A stretch of 64,000 bases of DNA, taken from positions 1,704,442-1,768,441 of the forward strand of contig NZ_JH719393.1 of the NCBI RefSeq assembly GCF_000271845.1, in the 5' to 3' direction. The position numbers and the translations under genes are program-made. Below are positions 52,560 to 62,304 of the stretch, piece after piece (within the stretch, counting starts at the first letter, position 1; the number at the start of each line of letters is the position of its first letter). The notes under the pieces are model-generated. The model worked only from the letters and a program-made list of their open reading frames with translations. It was not told the origin of the DNA and did no database searches. This DNA comes from Rhizobium leguminosarum bv. trifolii WSM2297 (lineage in GTDB: Bacteria > Pseudomonadota > Alphaproteobacteria > Rhizobiales > Rhizobiaceae).

Positions 52560-55500
52560 TCAGCGGTGCAGCCACATGCGAAGCGCCGACAGAAGCTGTT
52601 CGGTATTGACCGGCTTCGCCAGGTAATCGGATGCGCCGGCTTCCAGGCATTTCTCCCGGTCGCCCTTCATCGCCTTGGCCGTCAGCGCCAGGATCGGTAG
52701 CCGCCGGAACCGTGGCTCCGACCGGATGACCTGCATGGTCTCGTAACCATCCATTCCGGGCATCATGATGTCCATCAGCACGATCGCCACCGAAGATTCG
52801 TTGTTGATGACGTCGATGGCTTCGCTGCCGGTCGTGGCCGTAAGCACCCTCATTCCCCGGCGCTCGAGCACGCTGCTCAGCGCAAAGATATTGCGGGCAT
52901 CGTCGTCGACGAGCAGCACGGTCTCGCCGACGAGATCCTCGTCCGAGCTGTGCAATTCCCGAAGTGTCGCCTGTTTTGCCGCCGGCAGATCGGCGACGAC
53001 CCGGTGCAGGAACAGAGCCGTCTCATCGAGAAGCCGCTCAGGAGACTCGACGCCCTTTACGACGACGCTTCGGGCCATGCTGTGCAGCGTCGCATCTTCC
53101 TCAGGGGAAAGCTCCCGGCCGGTGAAGACCACTACCGGCACCTCGCCGATCTCGGCGTCGTCGCGTATCTGCTCCAGGACCTCGAAGCCGGACATGTCCG
53201 GCAGCGAAAGGTCGAGCACCACGCAGTCCGGCGGATCCTGCCTGAGGGCCGCGAGCGCTTCCGATCCGGAGCCGACACTTGTGATGTCTATGTCGTCATG
53301 TCCGAGAAGCGCGGTGACGCTCATTCGCTCCGCCTCATTGTCTTCCACGAGCAGCAGATGCTTGCGGCGCGGCTGCGAATAGGCCTTCAAGCGCGACAGC
53401 GCCTTTCCGAGGCCCTCGGGCGTCGTCGGCTTGCTCATGAACGCGAAAGCGCCGCGGGTCAGCCCATGCTGGCGATCCTCGTCGAGGCTGATGATCTGCA
53501 CCGGGATATGCCGCGTCTGCGGATTCTGCTTGAGCTGGCTGAGCACCGTCCAGCCGAGCATGTCGGGCAGGAAGATGTCGAGCGAGATCGCCGCCGGCCG
53601 GTAGTCCTGTGCAAGCGCCAGCGCATCGCTGCCACGCATCGCCACCAGCACCTTGAACCCGTTATCGCGGGCGAGATCGACAAGGACGCGGGCGTAATGC
53701 GCATCGTCCTCGACGACGAGCAGCACTGAATCGCCAGCCGCAATCTGGTGGCGATCGTCTTCCACATGTTCGATTGTCTTTTCGGCGCGGCGGCTTGCCG
53801 CCGCCTCGGCGAATTCCACGACATTTGCCGACGGAGCGGGCTTCGGCGCAATCGCGCCGGCACCGACATAGGTGAGCGGCAGATAGAGGACGAAGGTGCT
53901 GCCGACCCCAGGCGTGCTGCGCAGCTGGATCTCGCCGCCCAAAAGGTTTGCCAGCTCGCGGCTGATCGCCAGCCCGAGGCCGGTGCCGCCATATTTGCGG
54001 CTCGTCGAGGCATCCGCCTGCTGGAACGCCTCGAAAATGATGCGTTGCTTCTCAGGCGGGATACCGATGCCGGTGTCGACGACTTCGAAGGCAATGACCG
54101 AAGGCGCGTGCCGGAGCGACGGATGATCCGGCGACCAGCCACTGGTTGCCAAGGCGACGCGAAGCGTCACGCCGCCCTGCGCGGTGAATTTGAAGGCGTT
54201 CGACAGCAGGTTCTTGAGGATCTGCTGCAGCCGCTTGGAATCGGTAATGATGCTCTTCGTGACATCGCCGCCGACTTCGACCGCGAACGACAGGTTCCGG
54301 TTTTCAGCCTCGTGCCGGAACGGCCGGGCCATCATTTCGAGCAGGTTGCTGACGAAAATCTCCTCGGCATCGACCGAGACCGTTCCGGATTCGATCTTCG
54401 ACAGGTCTAGGATATCGCTGATCAGGTTCAGGAGATCGGTTCCGGCGCCGTGGATTGTCTTGGCAAACTCGACCTGTTTGCCCGATAGGTTGCCGTCGGG
54501 GTTCTCGCCGAGCTGCTGGCCGAGAATAAGGATAGAATTCAAAGGCGTGCGTAGCTCGTGCGACATGTTGGCGAGGAATTCGGATTTATACTTCGATGTC
54601 AGCGCCAGTTCGGTCGCCTTTTCCTCCAGCGCGCGCCGGGCCTGCTCGATCTCCTGGTTCTTCGCCTCGACTTCGACGTTGCGTTCCTCCAGCTGCTGCG
54701 CCTTCTGCCCGAGCTGTTCGTTGGTCTGCTGCAACTCGCGCTGCTGCGTCTGCAGCTCTGCCGCGAGTTTCTGCGACTGCTTGAGCAGGCCTTCGGTCTG
54801 CATGGTCGCTTCGATAGAATTGAGGACGATGCCGATCGATGTTGTCAGTTGGTCGAGGAAGGAGAGCTGCAGCTCGGTGTAGTCGCCGGCGGAAGCTAGC
54901 TCGATAACCGCCTTGACCTGCCCCTCGAAATGCACCGGCAGCACGATGGCGCTTCTCGGTAAGGTGGTGAATACGCCGGAGCTAATCGGGACGACGTTGT
55001 CGGGAAGGTCGGTGACCAGAATCCGGCGGGCGTCGCTGGCGCACTGTCCGACAAGCCCCTGGCCGAATTCGAGCCGCGGCGGGTGCGCCGCCTCGACCCC
55101 GCGGGCATAGACGGAAAGCAGCGACAGGAAGGGCTGCTGTTCGTCGGCGTCCACCTGGTAGATTACCCCTTGATGGGCGCCGACCAGAGGCGCCAGCTCC
55201 GACAACAGCATCTTGCCGACCAGCGTCAGGTCGCGCTGTCCCTGCAGCATGTTGGTGAAGCGCGCCAGATTGGTTTTCAGCCAATCCTGCTCGGTATTGC
55301 GCTCCGTGGTGAGCCGCAGGTTGTCGATCATCGTGTTGATGTTGTCTTTGAGTTCGGCCACTTCGCCGCGCGCATCGACCTTGATCGAGCGTGTCAGGTC
55401 GCCCTTGGTGACGGCGGTCGCCACTTCGGCGATGGCGCGCACCTGCGTCGTCAGGTTCGCGGCAAGCAGATTGACGTTGCCGGTCAGATCCTTCCACGTC

Positions 55501-58500
55501 CCCGCCGTACCCGGGACATTCGCCTGGCCGCCGAGGCGGCCTTCCACGCCGACTTCGCGCGCCACCGTGGTCACCTGGTCGGCGAAGGTCGCAAGCGTAT
55601 TGGTCATGTTGTTGATGGTTTCGGCGAGCGCCGCCACCTCGCCCTTGGAGGCGACGGTGAGGTTCTGCTTGAGGTCGCCGTTCGCCACCGCCGTCACGAC
55701 CTTGACGATGCCGCGAACCTGCTCGGTCAGGTTGGCGGCCATAACGTTGACGGTATCGGTAAGGTCCTTCCATGTGCCGGCCACACCCGGCACCTGCGCC
55801 TGGCCGCCGAGCTTGCCTTCGGTCCCGACTTCGCGCGCCACACGCGTTACTTCACCGGCAAAGGCGTTGAGCTGGTCCACCATGGTGTTGATGGTGTTCT
55901 TCAGCTCGAGGATTTCCCCCTTCACGTCGACCGTGATCTTGCGCGACAGGTCACCGCGCGCCACGGCTGTGGTGACTTCGGCGATGTTTCGAACCTGGGT
56001 CGTCAGATTGGCGGCAAGCAGGTTGACGTTGTCGGTCAGGTCCTTCCAGGTGCCGGCGACGCCGGGAACCACTGCCTGGCCGCCGAGCCTGCCATCGGTG
56101 CCGACTTCGCGCGCCACACGCGTCACTTCGCCGGCAAAGGATCGCAGCTGATCGACCATGGTATTCAAGGTATCTTTGAGCAGCAGGATCTCGCCGCGCA
56201 CGTCGACGGTGATCTTGCGCGACAGGTCGCCATTGGCGATCGCAGTCGCCACCTCGGCGATATTGCGCACCTGCGCCGTCAGGTTGCCGGCCATCGAGTT
56301 GACGCTGTCGGTCAGGTCCTTCCAGGTGCCGGCGACGCCGGAGACCTGCGCCTGGCCGCCGAGCTTGCCTTCGGTACCGACTTCGCGGGCAACGCGCGTC
56401 ACTTCGCCGGCAAAGGCGTTCAACTGGTCGACCATCGTGTTGATGGTGTTTTTCAGTTCGAGGATTTCGCCCTTCACGTCGACGGTGATCTTGCGCGACA
56501 GGTCGCCGCGCGCCACCGCCGTCGTCACTTCGGCGATGTTTCTCACCTGGCCGGTCAGGTTGGAGGCCATGGAATTGACATTTTCGGTGAGGTCCTTCCA
56601 GGTGCCGGCGACACCCGGCACCTGCGCCTGGCCGCCGAGCTTGCCTTCAGTTCCTACCTCGCGCGCAACACGCGTGACTTCGGAGGCGAAGCGGTTCAGC
56701 TGGTCGACCATGGTGTTCAGCGTTTCCTTGAGCTCAAGGATTTCACCCGAGACCGACACCGTGATCTTCTTCGACAGGTCGCCATTGGCAATCGCTGTGG
56801 AGACCTCGGCGATGTTGCGCACCTGCGCCGTCAGATTGCCGGCCATGGAATTGACGCTGTCGGTCAAGTCCTTCCAGGTGCCGGCAACGCCGAGCACGTT
56901 CGCCTGCCCACCGAGCCGGCCTTCCGTGCCGACCTCGCGCGCAACACGTGTCACCTCGCCGGCAAAGCCGTTGAGCTGATCGACCATCGTGTTGATGGTC
57001 TCCTTCAGTTCAAGGATTTCGCCCGACACGGTCACTGTGATCTTCTTGGACAGGTCGCCCTGGGCGACGGCGGTTGCGACTTCGGCGATGTTACGCACCT
57101 GCCCCGTCAGGTTGGAGGCCATGGAATTGACGCTATCGGTCAGATCCTTCCAGGTGCCGGCGACGCCGCGCACATTGGCCTGACCGCCGAGCCGGCCTTC
57201 CGTGCCCACTTCGCGGGCGACACGCGTCACTTCCGAAGCAAAGGCGTTCAGCTGATCGACCATCGTATTGATGGTTTCCTTCAGCTCCAGGATTTCGCCC
57301 TTCACATCGACGGTGATCTTCTTCGACAGGTCGCCATTGGCAATCGCAGTCGAGACTTCGGCGATATTGCGGACTTGCGCCGTCAGATTGCCGCCCATCG
57401 AGTTGACGTTTTCGGTCAGATCCTTCCAGGTGCCGGCGACGCCGCGCACATTGGCTTGGCCGCCCAGCCGGCCCTCGGTTCCGACTTCGCGGGCGACACG
57501 GGTGACTTCCGAGGCAAAGGCGTTCAACTGATCGACCATCGTATTGATGGTTTCCTTCAGCTCGAGGATTTCTCCGGACACCGTCACCGTGATCTTCTTC
57601 GATAGGTCGCCATTGGCGATCGCGGTCGACACTTCGGCGATGTTGCGCACCTGCGCCGTGAGGTTCGAGGCCATGGAATTGACGTTGTCGGTCAAGTCTT
57701 TCCAGGTGCCGGCGACACCGGGCACCTGCGCCTGCCCACCGAGCCGGCCCTCAGTGCCGACTTCACGCGCCACGCGCGTCACCTCGCCGGCAAAGCCGTT
57801 GAGCTGGTCGACCATGGTGTTGATGGTTTCCTTCAACTCCAGGATTTCGCCCGAGACGTCGACGGTGATCTTTCTCGACAGGTCGCCGCGCGCCACGGCA
57901 GTGGTCACCTGGGCGATGTTGCGCACCTGAGCCGTCAGATTGCCGCACATGGCGTTGACGCTGTCGGTCAGGTCCTTCCAGGTGCCGGCCACCCCAGGCA
58001 CCAATGCCTGACCGCCGAGCTTGCCTTCGGTGCCGACTTCGCGGGCCACACGCGTTACTTCCGAAGCGAAAGAACGCAGCTGGTCGACCATGGTGTTGAT
58101 GGCTTCCTTCAGCTGCAGGATCTCGCCGCGCACGTCGACGGTGATCTTCTTGGAAAGGTCGCCATTGGCAACCGCGATCGTCACCTCAGCGATGTTGCGA
58201 ACCTGCGCCGTCAGGTTCGACGCCATCGAGTTGACGCTTTCGGTCAAGTCTTTCCAGACGCCGGTCACTTCAGGAACCTGCGCCTGCCCCCCGAGTTTTC
58301 CGTCCGTGCCGACCTCGCGGGCAACACGCGTCACCTCAGAGGTGAAGACGCTCAGCTGCTTGATCATCGTATTGACGATATCGGCCGAGCGCAGGAATTC
58401 GCCTTTGAGCGCCCGACCGTCGACATCGAGCGGCACCGTCTGCAGGAGATCTCCCTTAGCGACCGCGGTGATCGTGCGTGTGACAGCTGTCGTCGGCCAC

Positions 58501-58859
58501 AAGAGATCGTCGATCAGTCCGTTGATCGATCCTTCCATCTCAGACCAGGAACCATCCGAAAGGCCGAAGCGCACCCGCGTACTCGTCCGGCCGTCCCGGC
58601 CGACGACTTGGCCGACATGCTCGAGTTGCTGGGCCATGCGCTGATTGCCGGCGATGATATCGTTGAGAGCATCGGCGATCTTGCCGGTAACGCCGGTCAG
58701 GTCGGACCGCATCCGCACGGAAAAGTCACCGCGCCGGACCGCGACGAGGACCTCCAGCAGCGCGCTGGCATCGTCGAATGCCATCGCCTTCTGGTCATGG
58801 CCATTGAGGCTGTCTGCTTCGATGTTGTCGCGCGCGCGTTCACTGGTTTGGTTGCTCAC
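52560..58859 (-). CDS. Poly-HAMP hybrid sensor histidine kinase
   Basis: A 2099-residue protein with no membrane helix visible, so probably cytoplasmic. After an N-terminal HAMP-like region (1-165), residues about 170-1183 hold eleven 92-residue repeats. Each has [20 protein letters not shown] and [11 protein letters not shown] then [12 protein letters not shown] and [11 protein letters not shown], each a pair of HAMP units. A GAF domain (near 1210-1350), a coiled coil, HisKA ([11 protein letters not shown] near 1433), HATPase (to about 1660) and three receivers (near 1710-1820, 1830-1960, 1978-2099) follow. The layout recalls fungal group III osmosensing kinases. Start is a GTG with AGGGGGA 6 nt upstream. 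Confidence 0.93.
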   Translation of the reverse strand: MSNQTSERARDNIEADSLNGHDQKAMAFDDASALLEVLVAVRRGDFSVRMRSDLTGVTGKIADALNDIIAGNQRMAQQLEHVGQVVGRDGRTSTRVRFGLSDGSWSEMEGSINGLIDDLLWPTTAVTRTITAVAKGDLLQTVPLDVDGRALKGEFLRSADIVNTMIKQLSVFTSEVTRVAREVGTDGKLGGQAQVPEVTGVWKDLTESVNSMASNLTAQVRNIAEVTIAVANGDLSKKITVDVRGEILQLKEAINTMVDQLRSFASEVTRVAREVGTEGKLGGQALVPGVAGTWKDLTDSVNAMCGNLTAQVRNIAQVTTAVARGDLSRKITVDVSGEILELKETINTMVDQLNGFAGEVTRVAREVGTEGRLGGQAQVPGVAGTWKDLTDNVNSMASNLTAQVRNIAEVSTAIANGDLSKKITVTVSGEILELKETINTMVDQLNAFASEVTRVAREVGTEGRLGGQANVRGVAGTWKDLTENVNSMGGNLTAQVRNIAEVSTAIANGDLSKKITVDVKGEILELKETINTMVDQLNAFASEVTRVAREVGTEGRLGGQANVRGVAGTWKDLTDSVNSMASNLTGQVRNIAEVATAVAQGDLSKKITVTVSGEILELKETINTMVDQLNGFAGEVTRVAREVGTEGRLGGQANVLGVAGTWKDLTDSVNSMAGNLTAQVRNIAEVSTAIANGDLSKKITVSVSGEILELKETLNTMVDQLNRFASEVTRVAREVGTEGKLGGQAQVPGVAGTWKDLTENVNSMASNLTGQVRNIAEVTTAVARGDLSRKITVDVKGEILELKNTINTMVDQLNAFAGEVTRVAREVGTEGKLGGQAQVSGVAGTWKDLTDSVNSMAGNLTAQVRNIAEVATAIANGDLSRKITVDVRGEILLLKDTLNTMVDQLRSFAGEVTRVAREVGTDGRLGGQAVVPGVAGTWKDLTDNVNLLAANLTTQVRNIAEVTTAVARGDLSRKITVDVKGEILELKNTINTMVDQLNAFAGEVTRVAREVGTEGKLGGQAQVPGVAGTWKDLTDTVNVMAANLTEQVRGIVKVVTAVANGDLKQNLTVASKGEVAALAETINNMTNTLATFADQVTTVAREVGVEGRLGGQANVPGTAGTWKDLTGNVNLLAANLTTQVRAIAEVATAVTKGDLTRSIKVDARGEVAELKDNINTMIDNLRLTTERNTEQDWLKTNLARFTNMLQGQRDLTLVGKMLLSELAPLVGAHQGVIYQVDADEQQPFLSLLSVYARGVEAAHPPRLEFGQGLVGQCASDARRILVTDLPDNVVPISSGVFTTLPRSAIVLPVHFEGQVKAVIELASAGDYTELQLSFLDQLTTSIGIVLNSIEATMQTEGLLKQSQKLAAELQTQQRELQQTNEQLGQKAQQLEERNVEVEAKNQEIEQARRALEEKATELALTSKYKSEFLANMSHELRTPLNSILILGQQLGENPDGNLSGKQVEFAKTIHGAGTDLLNLISDILDLSKIESGTVSVDAEEIFVSNLLEMMARPFRHEAENRNLSFAVEVGGDVTKSIITDSKRLQQILKNLLSNAFKFTAQGGVTLRVALATSGWSPDHPSLRHAPSVIAFEVVDTGIGIPPEKQRIIFEAFQQADASTSRKYGGTGLGLAISRELANLLGGEIQLRSTPGVGSTFVLYLPLTYVGAGAIAPKPAPSANVVEFAEAAASRRAEKTIEHVEDDRHQIAAGDSVLLVVEDDAHYARVLVDLARDNGFKVLVAMRGSDALALAQDYRPAAISLDIFLPDMLGWTVLSQLKQNPQTRHIPVQIISLDEDRQHGLTRGAFAFMSKPTTPEGLGKALSRLKAYSQPRRKHLLLVEDNEAERMSVTALLGHDDIDITSVGSGSEALAALRQDPPDCVVLDLSLPDMSGFEVLEQIRDDAEIGEVPVVVFTGRELSPEEDATLHSMARSVVVKGVESPERLLDETALFLHRVVADLPAAKQATLRELHSSDEDLVGETVLLVDDDARNIFALSSVLERRGMRVLTATTGSEAIDVINNESSVAIVLMDIMMPGMDGYETMQVIRSEPRFRRLPILALTAKAMKGDREKCLEAGASDYLAKPVNTEQLLSALRMWLHR
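55310..58350 (-). repeat. Eleven tandem 276-bp in-frame repeats
   Basis: The conserved WKDLT codons recur at 276-bp steps from about 58250 down to 55490. Each unit encodes 92 residues of a double-HAMP module. High nucleotide similarity between units could support recombination that changes repeat number. Confidence 0.9.
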
Positions 58860-59033
58860 GAAAATCCCCCTCTTCGACGATCGGTAATTTAGTGCTCAAC
58901 GCAGAAAATGGTATGGGCCATTTCGCATGCAGCCTATCATGATTTGCCATACAGGAAATGAACCTAAAGCTGCATGAATCCAAACCGCCTCGGGACGGCG
59001 TTTTGGCAAGGTTTGCGGTTTTTTGCACCAGCG

Positions 59034-59059
59034 GGAACAGTTGCCCGCCGGCCGTCGTT
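59034..59059 (+). promoter_or_regulatory. EcfG promoter upstream of the 59084 gene
   Basis: GGAAC (59034-59038), a 17-nt spacer and CGTT (59056-59059), an exact EcfG match. The ATG at 59084 follows about 24 bp later, giving a short leader. Confidence 0.7.
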
Positions 59060-59083
59060 TCCGTTCTGACAATGGAGAGCGAC

Positions 59084-59536
59084 ATGTCGAACGTCTCACG
59101 GACAGGCAAGGAAGAGATCAACAACGCGACCAGCCCGACCACCTTCGGAAGGTCGGTCGAAAGCCAGGCGCAAATGCAGGATGCGGCGACTGAGGCGTCG
59201 CCGGAAGCCGGTGGCGAAATGCTCAACATCTATCGATTGGAGCCGATTGCCGCCCCTAACGACCCGAGATGGGATAATGCCCCGGGACACGGCACCGTCG
59301 TGGTGGCCGCCAGAACGGCTGGTGATGCCAGGATCGTCGCCGCGTCGCGTGAGCTCGATTTCATGGAAGTGGATGCGGCGCCCGCCGAGGATGTCACGAC
59401 GGCCAATGCCAGCGCCTTTCGCGACGACAAGCTATACACCGTCATCGAGATCGACCGGAACAGGCGTGATGTCGCACGCGGCATCCTTGACGGGACGGTC
59501 TCGGTCGATACGATCCGATCGGTCGAACCGGACTAG
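59084..59536 (+). CDS. Small hypothetical protein, likely general-stress regulated
   Basis: I do not recognise this 150-residue soluble protein. It starts MSNVSRTGKEEINNATSPTT, and the C-terminal two thirds (NIYRLEPIAAPNDPRWDNAP, then TVVVAARTAGDARIVAASRE) look like a compact alpha/beta fold ending in GTVSVDTIRSVEPD. The ATG at 59084 has GGAG 6 nt upstream. The EcfG promoter suggests stress expression. It diverges from the poly-HAMP operon, 224 bp from that GTG. Confidence 0.65.
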   Translation: MSNVSRTGKEEINNATSPTTFGRSVESQAQMQDAATEASPEAGGEMLNIYRLEPIAAPNDPRWDNAPGHGTVVVAARTAGDARIVAASRELDFMEVDAAPAEDVTTANASAFRDDKLYTVIEIDRNRRDVARGILDGTVSVDTIRSVEPD

Positions 59537-59562
59537 AGACCCCTCGTTTCCTAGGAGCTCCC

Positions 59563-59844
59563 ATGAATACTGCCAATCTGCAGCTCAAGGGCCTGATCAT
59601 GGCCATGACGTCGATATGCGACGCGATCGTCGAGAAGGAACTGCTCACCCGCCAGGAGCTCAATACCGCGCTCTCGAAAGCCCAACGGGCAATCGAAGAG
59701 GACGACGACCATGAGCTGTCTGGGGCCAACCGCGCCGCTATCCTGTTTCCCATCCGAGTGCTGCAGCTTGCCGACGAGGCAGCCGCGCGGGGCGAACGGC
59801 TGACCTTTTCGGACTATGCCAAGCGTGTGGGAAAGCAAAGCTGA
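59563..59844 (+). CDS. Small hypothetical helical protein
   Basis: A 93-residue protein starting MNTANLQLKGLIMAMTSICD, helix-rich and charged (LSKAQRAIEEDDDHELSGAN). No domain recognised. The ATG has AGGAG 5 nt upstream (CTAGGAGCTCCC). It follows the previous gene by 26 bp on the same strand and is probably co-transcribed from the EcfG promoter at 59034. Confidence 0.6.
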   Translation: MNTANLQLKGLIMAMTSICDAIVEKELLTRQELNTALSKAQRAIEEDDDHELSGANRAAILFPIRVLQLADEAAARGERLTFSDYAKRVGKQS

Positions 59845-60298
59845 TTGTGTTCCAAGGTTTCAGCGCGTCCGGCAGAGCGGATCGGGATCAGCCGTCCTTC
59901 TTTCCATGCCGACCGTGAGCGACGGAGGGCACAGCGTGGGGCAGGTCGCTTTCCGGCCCCGTCGCGATCCCCGGTCGTGCACGGTCGATGCTGATACCGG
60001 CGCGGTCATCCACGATCATGCCATGAAGCGCGGCTGTATCACGAATAACGTCGAGCTGGTCGTGATAGGCATCGGTGCCCATCTACGGCGATCCCGGCGC
60101 ATCTGGCGAAACTGGGCGGTTGACGTGCGCGGTTTCGGAATTGAGAGCGGCCACCACATCGCCGAGGAGAACCGCAACGCGGGATCTCTCGAGCAATCCG
60201 GGATTTTTCGAAGCCTGGTGATACCCGGCTTAGTAACATTTGGTTGGCTACGTATCATCGCACGCCATATAAAAACCTTGTCAACCAAGGAGCTACTC
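59845..60298. other. 454-bp intergenic region, one doubtful small frame
   Basis: Between two plus-strand genes. A minus-strand frame of 64 codons (59888-60082, starting MGTDAYHDQLDVIRDTAALH) has a weak GGGA before its ATG and no known domain; I do not call it. The downstream ribosome-binding site AAGGAG (60287-60292) belongs to the next gene. No clear promoter or repeat is seen. Confidence 0.4.
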
Positions 60299-60904
60299 AT
60301 GGCCCGCCACGCATCCAATCCTGTCATCGTGCAGCCTAATCCCGTCCAGGCCGCGTTTCTGCGACGCGCGATGTCGGCGCTGGAGCGCATCTCGGCGAAC
60401 GTGTCGGCAAAGGATCTCGCCGATGCGCTTTCTGCACCGACCGACGCCGGATCATTGGCACATCTTCTCAGCCGGTCGGACATGGTGGGCACGGAGATCA
60501 ACGATCTCGACCCCCTCGTTCCGGCGCTCGCCCGCAATGTCGCCCATCGCCAGGATCTAATAGAGCGGGCGGGCCGGGCGGCCTCGGCCGAGGACGCCGG
60601 ACGCATCCTCGGCATCACCAGGCAGGCCGTCGACAAAAGACGGCGGGCCGGCACCCTGCTTGCCATGCGCGAGGGCAGCGACTGGCGCTATCCGCTCTGC
60701 CAGTTCGACCAGCGCGAGGTAATCGCCGGGATATCGGATGTCGTGCGCGGTTTTCCCGGCGCCGGCCCCTGGATCGCGCTGGATTTCCTGCTCGCGTCCG
60801 ACACGGCTCTCGGCGATCGCACTGCCCTGCAGGCGCTGCGCGATGGCGATCGCGAGGCGGTGCTACGGCTGATCCGGATTGAAACCTCCGACGGCTTTGC
60901 CTGA
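60299..60904 (+). CDS. Orphan MbcA/ParS/Xre-antitoxin-like protein
   Basis: A 201-residue protein with an HTH-like region (near residues 105-130, AEDAGRILGITRQAVDKRRR) and a C-terminal segment GAGPWIALDFLLASDTALGD (near 162-181) then ALQALRDGDREAVLRL. This ending matches the toxin-binding domain of Xre/MbcA/ParS antitoxins, which usually pair with a RES or other toxin. None lies beside it here. The ATG at 60299 has AAGGAG 6 nt upstream. It may be a solitary regulator derived from such an antitoxin. Confidence 0.65.
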   Translation: MARHASNPVIVQPNPVQAAFLRRAMSALERISANVSAKDLADALSAPTDAGSLAHLLSRSDMVGTEINDLDPLVPALARNVAHRQDLIERAGRAASAEDAGRILGITRQAVDKRRRAGTLLAMREGSDWRYPLCQFDQREVIAGISDVVRGFPGAGPWIALDFLLASDTALGDRTALQALRDGDREAVLRLIRIETSDGFA

Positions 60905-61197
60905 TTCCGGCGGCCGGAGGCAGAGGGCGTCGGGAGCCGCGCGCCGGCCCCGCCCGCCTGGCTCGCCGATTCACCATTGGCGATCGACCTTGTTCCGCCT
61001 GGGCTGATCCTCCATAGGATCCATCTAACACATCTCGACCCGCTCTTCTTCTGCCCCGGTCCTGGGGCTGCCGCCACTAACCGCTTCGACAGCACATCAC
61101 TTCTGGCCGCTTGGCCTCTCTGCCCTGATCGGTCTTGCCGCAAACCGCCCGCGGCGGCTTACGGCCGCGCGAAGGTTCGGCTTTGGTTACTCCGACA
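60905..61197. other. Convergent intergenic gap
   Basis: About 290 bp between the ends of the antitoxin-like gene and the GntR gene. I see no recognisable RES-type toxin or other coding relic, and no clear terminator. Confidence 0.4.
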
Positions 61198-61863
61198 TTA
61201 CGCGTTGCCCCTGTCGATCCGAGAGAAAGCGGCGAGAACGGTTCGCTCCGATTGCAGCAGATAAGCCTCGAGTGCTGCTGAAGCTTCGGCCGTCATCCCC
61301 GCCTCGAGCTTTTCGAGAATCGCCGCATTGAGGTCGACATAAGGGGCGTGCAACAAATCGGGATCGGCGAGCAGGCCGAAGCTGAGACGCAGTTCTGCGG
61401 AGATCTGGGCATAGAATGCGTTCAGCCGCTGACTGTCGGCGAGATCGACGATCGCCGCGTGAAAGACCATATTCTCGCTTCCGACGGTGCGCCAATCCTT
61501 CGCCAGGCGCGCGACTTTGGCATGTTCGACGGCTGAGCGCATACGCGTCACCGCCGGATGATTGGGATAGGCCTTGGCAATCGCCTGGCATTCGACCATG
61601 CGACGAACACGGTAGATATCGATGATCGAGGCCATGCTGGGCGTGGCGACAAAGACGCCGCGATTTGGCTCGTGCCGCAACAGCCCTTCCTTGGTCAACA
61701 GCCGGAAGGCTTCGCGCAGTGAATTGCGCGACACGTCGAGATCGGTGCTGAGCGTCGCCTCGGACAAGCGCTGGCCGGGCCTGAATTCGCCCGCAATCAG
61801 CTTACCGCGGATTTCCTCCGCCAGCCTCGGTGCCAGCGCCGATGTGTTATTCTGCTCAGCCAT
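61198..61863 (-). CDS. GntR/FCD-family transcriptional regulator
   Basis: A 221-residue regulator with a winged HTH (residues 10-75, including DVSRNSLREAFRLLTKEGL) and an FCD domain with NMVFHAAIVDLADS and NAAILEKLEAG, which places metal-binding residues at the usual positions. It diverges from ycsG/pxpA and is the natural regulator of that cluster. The ATG at 61863 has AAGGGA 5 nt upstream. A cluster of inverted repeats (61890-61928) lies in its leader. Confidence 0.87.
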   Translation of the reverse strand: MAEQNNTSALAPRLAEEIRGKLIAGEFRPGQRLSEATLSTDLDVSRNSLREAFRLLTKEGLLRHEPNRGVFVATPSMASIIDIYRVRRMVECQAIAKAYPNHPAVTRMRSAVEHAKVARLAKDWRTVGSENMVFHAAIVDLADSQRLNAFYAQISAELRLSFGLLADPDLLHAPYVDLNAAILEKLEAGMTAEASAALEAYLLQSERTVLAAFSRIDRGNA

Positions 61864-61889
61864 CACATTCCCTTGGGCATGGGCCCCTT

Positions 61890-61928
61890 TGCATAAGGCC
61901 CCTTGTGCATGCGTGGATGAATCATCCA
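61890..61928. repeat. Inverted repeats in the GntR leader
   Basis: TGCATAAGG-CC-CCTTGTGCA (61890-61909, one mismatch) and TGGATGA-A-TCATCCA (61914-61928, perfect). They lie 26-65 bp upstream of the GntR ATG. On the minus strand the first contains an AAGGGG-type repeat three times in about 40 bp. They may be autoregulatory sites or an RNA structure. Confidence 0.5.
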
Positions 61929-62152
61929 TCCCCTGCGCATCGATATAGCGGTTCGCCTCACATGGGAACCGTACGAGGAAAGGCATGATCGCGTAGATCA
62001 CTGCGAAGTTTTAGATAGGGTCACGGCCGGCAGTCGGGCAGAGAAATGATCGATCGCGCGGCGGCATTCTTGTCGTTGAGACGCAAGGCCGGACGCGCGA
62101 CGCCTTATATGGCTCGCAATAAGACCCTTGGCGCCTAAATAGCGTTCTATTC

Positions 62153-62205
62153 GCTCAACATTTGAGCACTTTAGTGGAACGATCAAATAAATATTGTTGA
62201 ACAAT
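62153..62205. promoter_or_regulatory. Operator-like inverted repeats upstream of ycsG
   Basis: GCTCAA-CAT-TTGAGC (62153-62167) and ATTGTT-G-AACAAT (62193-62205), both perfect, 40 bp apart. A TTGACA (62207-62212) follows directly and could be a -35, though no good -10 is seen. The neighbouring GntR is the likely binder. Confidence 0.5.
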
Positions 62206-62304
62206 CTTGACAGAATTGTGAAACGTGGCAACGTGACATGCGTCAACAAATCCACGTGGACCAACCCGAGGGAGTTCAGGGCGTCCGCAATAAGGAGAGG
62301 GTTC

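Noticed and set aside
55083..57605. An 840-codon open frame on the plus strand
   Set aside because: It is antisense to the poly-HAMP repeats; the repeat period keeps a frame open by itself, and no known domain or ribosome-binding site supports it.
55310..58350. Regular repeats considered as a CRISPR-like or mobile array
   Set aside because: The unit is 276 bp, in frame, and encodes HAMP modules; no spacers or cas genes.
59524..59548. EcfG-like CGAAC-N16-CGTT before the 59563 gene
   Set aside because: The -35 has a mismatch, and the predicted start would leave no room for the ribosome-binding site.
59888..60082. A 64-codon minus-strand frame starting MGTDAYHD
   Set aside because: Weak ribosome-binding site, no domain, and no neighbour to support it; noted only in the intergenic entry.
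62176..62200. GGAAC before ycsG as an EcfG promoter
   Set aside because: At 16 or 17 nt downstream there is no CGTT-like -10.
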